Origin: JAXGOI01 sp040767605
GTDB lineage: Bacteria; Bacillota; Dehalobacteriia; UBA4068
Length of the DNA: 64,000 bases
Direction: 5' to 3'
Assembly (NCBI GenBank): GCA_040767605.1
Contig: JAXGOI010000001.1
Coordinates: 186,001 to 250,000 of the forward strand
Under the pieces are notes generated by a model. The model worked only from the letters and a program-made list of their open reading frames with translations, did not search any database and had not been told where the DNA came from. Position numbers and translations under genes: made by a program. Positions 61,143 through 64,000 of this stretch are shown here, one piece after another. Each line of letters begins with the position of its first letter. Position 1 is the first letter of the stretch.

Positions 61143-63149
61143 CTATTCCCCCCGGATTAAGTCTTTTAAATCTTCCAGGCTTATAATTTTAACCCCCGCT
61201 TCTTTGGCCTTTTCCTCTTTGCTGCCGGGGTTTTCTCCCATAAGAAGGTAATCTGTTTTTTTGCTGACGGAGGAAGATACTCTGCCCCCGGCATTTTCAA
61301 TTATTTCTTTGGCCTTTTCCCTATCCATATTTAATAAAGTACCGGTTATAACCAGGGTTTTCCCCTTCAGGGGGCCGTCATTAGAATTTTTTGCCCCTCC
61401 CGCCATATTTAAACCGGCATTTGCCAATATTTCTATTCGTTTTAAATTTTCTTCATTAGAAAAATATTCCCTTATGCTTATGGCAATCTTATTACCAATT
61501 TCAGGAATTGTCAATAAAGATTCCAAAGAGGCATTGATAATGCCATAAATATCCGAATAGTTTTCCGCCAATATTTTTGCGGCCCGTTCTCCCACAAAGC
61601 GAATGCCCAGGCCGTATAAAAGGCGGTGCAAAGGCTGTTTTTTGCTTTTTTCTATGGCTTCTATTAAATTACGGGCAGATTTCTCACCCATCCTATCCAG
61701 AGAAATTAACTGCTCCTCTTTAAGAAAGTATATATCAGAAACATCTTTTATTAATTCCCGTTCTAAAAGCTGCTGTAAAACCGCGGGGCCGAAGCCGTCA
61801 ATATCCATCATTTTTTTACTTACAAAGTGGATTATAGATTCTCTGATTCTGGCGGGGCAATAAAGGTTTGGGCAGCGCCAGGCGGCCTCCCCCTCCCGGC
61901 GAATTGCCCGGGTATTGCATTCCGGGCAAAATTCCGGCATAATAAAGAGCTTTTCTTCCCCTGTTCTTTTTCCTTTTTTGGGCAGGACAATTTCAGGGAT
62001 AATATCCCCGGCCTTATGCACAATAACATAATCCCCTATTCTAATATCCTTATCTTTTATATTATCCTCATTATGCAAAGTAGCCCGGCTGACAACACTG
62101 CCGGCGATTTTAACCGGCTCTAAAAGGGCAAGAGGGGTCATGGCCCCTGTTCTGCCTACGCCGATTATAATATCCTTAATTTGGGTTACGGCCTCCTCAG
62201 GGGGGAATTTATAGGCCATGGCCCAGCGAGGGAATTTGCTGGTAGCGCCTAAAGAATCCCGGTAATTATAAGCGTCAATTTTTATAACCATACCGTCTGT
62301 TTCATAGGGCAAATTATGGCGCTTATCCTGCCAAAGCTTAATATAGTCTAAGATTCCCTCCTCATTATCCGTCAGCAAATAATCCGGGTTAACGGGGAAG
62401 CCCCATTCTTTCAGGGTTTTTAAGGCCAAATCATGGCTCTTTAATTCATAGCCTTCTATGGCAATAATTTCATATACATAAAGCTCCAGGCGCCTTCCGG
62501 CGGTAATTTTCTCATCCAGCTGCCTTAATGAGCCTGCCGCGGCATTTCTGGGGTTGGCAAAGGGGCTTTCCCCCGCTTCTTCCCTTTCTTCATTTAAAAT
62601 GCGGAAGGCTTCTTTAGGCATATAAACTTCGCCCCTAACGGCTAAAAAAGGCAGCTTTTTTTTAAGCCTTTGGGGCAAAGATTTTATGGTGGAAATATTT
62701 GCCGTAATATTCTCCCCCACCAGGCCGTCGCCTCTGGTGGCGGCAAATTCTAATTTCCCGTCTCTGTACTGAATGGCGACGGATAAACCGTCCATTTTCT
62801 GTTCCGTAACATATAAGGGTGTTTCCGCCCCTAAAGTTTTTTTAACCCGCTTAAAAAAGGCCAGCATATCCTGGGGATTAAAGGCATTATCCAAAGAAAG
62901 TAAAGGGGCGGCATGCTCAATTTGGCTAAAAGAGGCAAGGGCCTTGCCGCCTACCCTTTGAGTAGGGGAATCCGCCGCAGCAAATTGCGGGTATTGGGCC
63001 TCCAGGCTTATCAGCTCCCTCATTAGGGCATCATACTGAAAATCGCTGATTAACGGAGCATCCGCCTCATAATAGGCCTGATTATGCTTTTTAATTTCGC
63101 CTGTCAGCTCATTTATTCTCTTTTGGTATTGCTTAAGTTCTTCCCGCAT
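61143..63149 (-). CDS. ligA: NAD+-dependent DNA ligase
   Basis: LigA seals nicks using NAD+. The Ia domain has YYEADAPLISDFQYDAL, and the adenylated lysine is in TEQKMDGLS. An OB fold, a four-cysteine zinc finger (CPECNT and CPNLYCPAR), helix-hairpin-helix repeats (MDIDGFGPAVLQQL, LYGLGIRFVGERAA) and a C-terminal BRCT domain (LKGKTLVITGTLLNM) follow in order. I chose the ATG at 63149, preceded by AGAGG; a GTG 6 bp upstream overlaps that SD. It follows pcrA by 17 bp, a common Firmicute pair. Confidence 0.97.
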   Translation of the reverse strand: MREELKQYQKRINELTGEIKKHNQAYYEADAPLISDFQYDALMRELISLEAQYPQFAAADSPTQRVGGKALASFSQIEHAAPLLSLDNAFNPQDMLAFFKRVKKTLGAETPLYVTEQKMDGLSVAIQYRDGKLEFAATRGDGLVGENITANISTIKSLPQRLKKKLPFLAVRGEVYMPKEAFRILNEEREEAGESPFANPRNAAAGSLRQLDEKITAGRRLELYVYEIIAIEGYELKSHDLALKTLKEWGFPVNPDYLLTDNEEGILDYIKLWQDKRHNLPYETDGMVIKIDAYNYRDSLGATSKFPRWAMAYKFPPEEAVTQIKDIIIGVGRTGAMTPLALLEPVKIAGSVVSRATLHNEDNIKDKDIRIGDYVIVHKAGDIIPEIVLPKKGKRTGEEKLFIMPEFCPECNTRAIRREGEAAWRCPNLYCPARIRESIIHFVSKKMMDIDGFGPAVLQQLLERELIKDVSDIYFLKEEQLISLDRMGEKSARNLIEAIEKSKKQPLHRLLYGLGIRFVGERAAKILAENYSDIYGIINASLESLLTIPEIGNKIAISIREYFSNEENLKRIEILANAGLNMAGGAKNSNDGPLKGKTLVITGTLLNMDREKAKEIIENAGGRVSSSVSKKTDYLLMGENPGSKEEKAKEAGVKIISLEDLKDLIRGE

Positions 63150-63166
63150 AAACACCTCTTAATTTT

Positions 63167-64000
63167 TTAAATCTTTTTAATGGGGGCATATTGCCAAATT
63201 AATTGCTTTATGCCCTGCTGGGGGAAGGCAACCCTGACGGTTAAATCCTCCCTGGGGCCGGACATTGCAACAATAACCCCTGCCCCGAATTTACTGTGAA
63301 GAACTTTATCCCCAATTTTTATCAGGCCGGCCGAGGTTTCGGCTTTAGTTTCCAGAATTTTACCTTCCTGCTTAAAGACATTTGCCCCTCTCCCCTCTTT
63401 AGAAAAGCGGGCAATATCCGCTATGGGGCGGGCGCCTTTGCATTCCAGTAAATCTGCGGGGATTTCCGATAAAAAGCGGGAGGGTAAATTATAGGAATAA
63501 CTGCCCCAAACTAAGCGGCGGGAGGCCGCGGTTAAAATAAGCCTTTTTTGGGCCCTGGTCATCCCCACATAACAAAGGCGGCGCTCCTCTTCCATTTCTT
63601 TATCGTTAAAGGAGCTTTGAACCCTTGTATGGGGGAAAATCCCTTCCTCCATTCCGGCAAGGCAAACTATGGGGAATTCCAGGCCTTTGGCGGCATGAAT
63701 TGTCATAAGGGTAAGGTAATTATCTTCTTTATTTTCCTGATCCATATCCGTAGCCAAGGCCAGCTGGCCTAAAAAGGCGGTTAAAGCATCTTCCTCAGCT
63801 TCTTCCTCCGAGGCATAAAGGGCGTCAAATTCCGCCGCCAGATTATAAAGCTGCTCTAAGTTTTCCAGCCTTTCCTCCCCCTCGGGGGTGGCGGAGAGGG
63901 CCTCCATATAGCCGCTGTCTTGCCAGATTTTCTCTAAAAGAGCCGCGATAGAATCATTGCTAAAAATAAAATCCCTCCAGCTATCCAGCATATTATATAA
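63167..64000 (-). CDS. pcrA: PcrA/UvrD helicase, C-terminal part
   Basis: This is the 3' part of the superfamily-1A helicase PcrA, used in repair and in clearing RecA and replication conflicts. The frame is open to the window edge. Domain 2B/2A motifs are present: LMTIHAAKGLEFPIVCLAGMEEGIFPH in outline (motif V region), EEERRLCYVGMTRAQKRL (motif VI) and PSRFLSEIP. The C-terminal region (GDKVLHSKFGAGVIVAMSG) is the Tudor-like RNA-polymerase-binding domain of PcrA. The N-terminal Walker motifs lie outside the window. Confidence 0.95.
   Translation of the reverse strand, partial: LYNMLDSWRDFIFSNDSIAALLEKIWQDSGYMEALSATPEGEERLENLEQLYNLAAEFDALYASEEEAEEDALTAFLGQLALATDMDQENKEDNYLTLMTIHAAKGLEFPIVCLAGMEEGIFPHTRVQSSFNDKEMEEERRLCYVGMTRAQKRLILTAASRRLVWGSYSYNLPSRFLSEIPADLLECKGARPIADIARFSKEGRGANVFKQEGKILETKAETSAGLIKIGDKVLHSKFGAGVIVAMSGPREDLTVRVAFPQQGIKQLIWQYAPIKKI

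Overview
The window reads as a contiguous piece of chromosome from an anaerobic, endospore-forming Clostridia-type Firmicute. The support is the LexA/YneA-like SOS pair with Bacillus-type operators, the miaA-hfq-spoVK-ynbB neighbourhood, ruvCA/ruvB/queH/spoIID/queA/tgt, a SpoVB-type flippase, a 24-codon spoVM candidate, a Na+-pumping biotin decarboxylase operon, a PPi-type phosphofructokinase and a fused PurL. G+C is low to moderate by eye, GTG/TTG starts are common, and Shine-Dalgarno (SD) sites of the AGGAGG type are clear. No species can be named from sequence alone.

Layout. 1-2462: 3' end of recJ, then miaB. 2849-4057: divergent LysM (YneA-like) and lexA genes sharing three LexA boxes. 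4133-13574: a long minus-strand block (ynbB-like, spoVK-like, hfq, miaA, mutL, mutS, minC). 13669-14897: plus-strand ttcA-like and DUF523 genes. 15063-22127: minus-strand tRNA-modification/recombination block (small lipoprotein, tgt, queA, spoIID, DUF2905, queH, ruvB, ruvA, ruvC). 22284-25734: accessory stretch with mscL, tRNA-Thr, repeat copies 1 and 2, a lipoprotein, an acidic small protein and a DNRLRE-like protein. 25803-33777: EF-G paralogue, spoVB, surE, lepB, folE, a membrane protein, spoVM, pssA, psd. 33868-40432: dinG and the methylmalonyl-CoA decarboxylase-type operon. 40797-46553: tRNA-Arg, VOC protein, nitrilase, HAD, DnaC/DnaD primosomal pair, beta-CASP nuclease, tRNA-Pro. 46554-52136: repeat copy 3, PPi-type PFK, ArsR, CopA, cyclophilin, CPBP protease. 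52663-56463: purL. 56700-59995: a pair of antiporter-like membrane subunits. 60293-64000: hypB-like, ligA and the 3' end of pcrA.

Most of the window is housekeeping: SOS and mismatch repair, Holliday-junction resolution, helicases and ligase, tRNA modification (ms2i6A, queuosine, 2-thio) and phosphatidylethanolamine synthesis. Sporulation genes are scattered through it. Energy metabolism points to a fermenter that uses PPi and Na+ gradients.

The main surprises are proteins with lost catalytic residues. PurL has a glutaminase domain lacking its Cys and His. The HypB-like GTPase lacks its metal ligands. A complex-I/Mrp-like pair lacks several channel lysines and histidines. In addition, a dispersed repeat sits directly behind two tRNA genes and also flanks a small island, and a tiny spoVM candidate follows the phospholipid genes.
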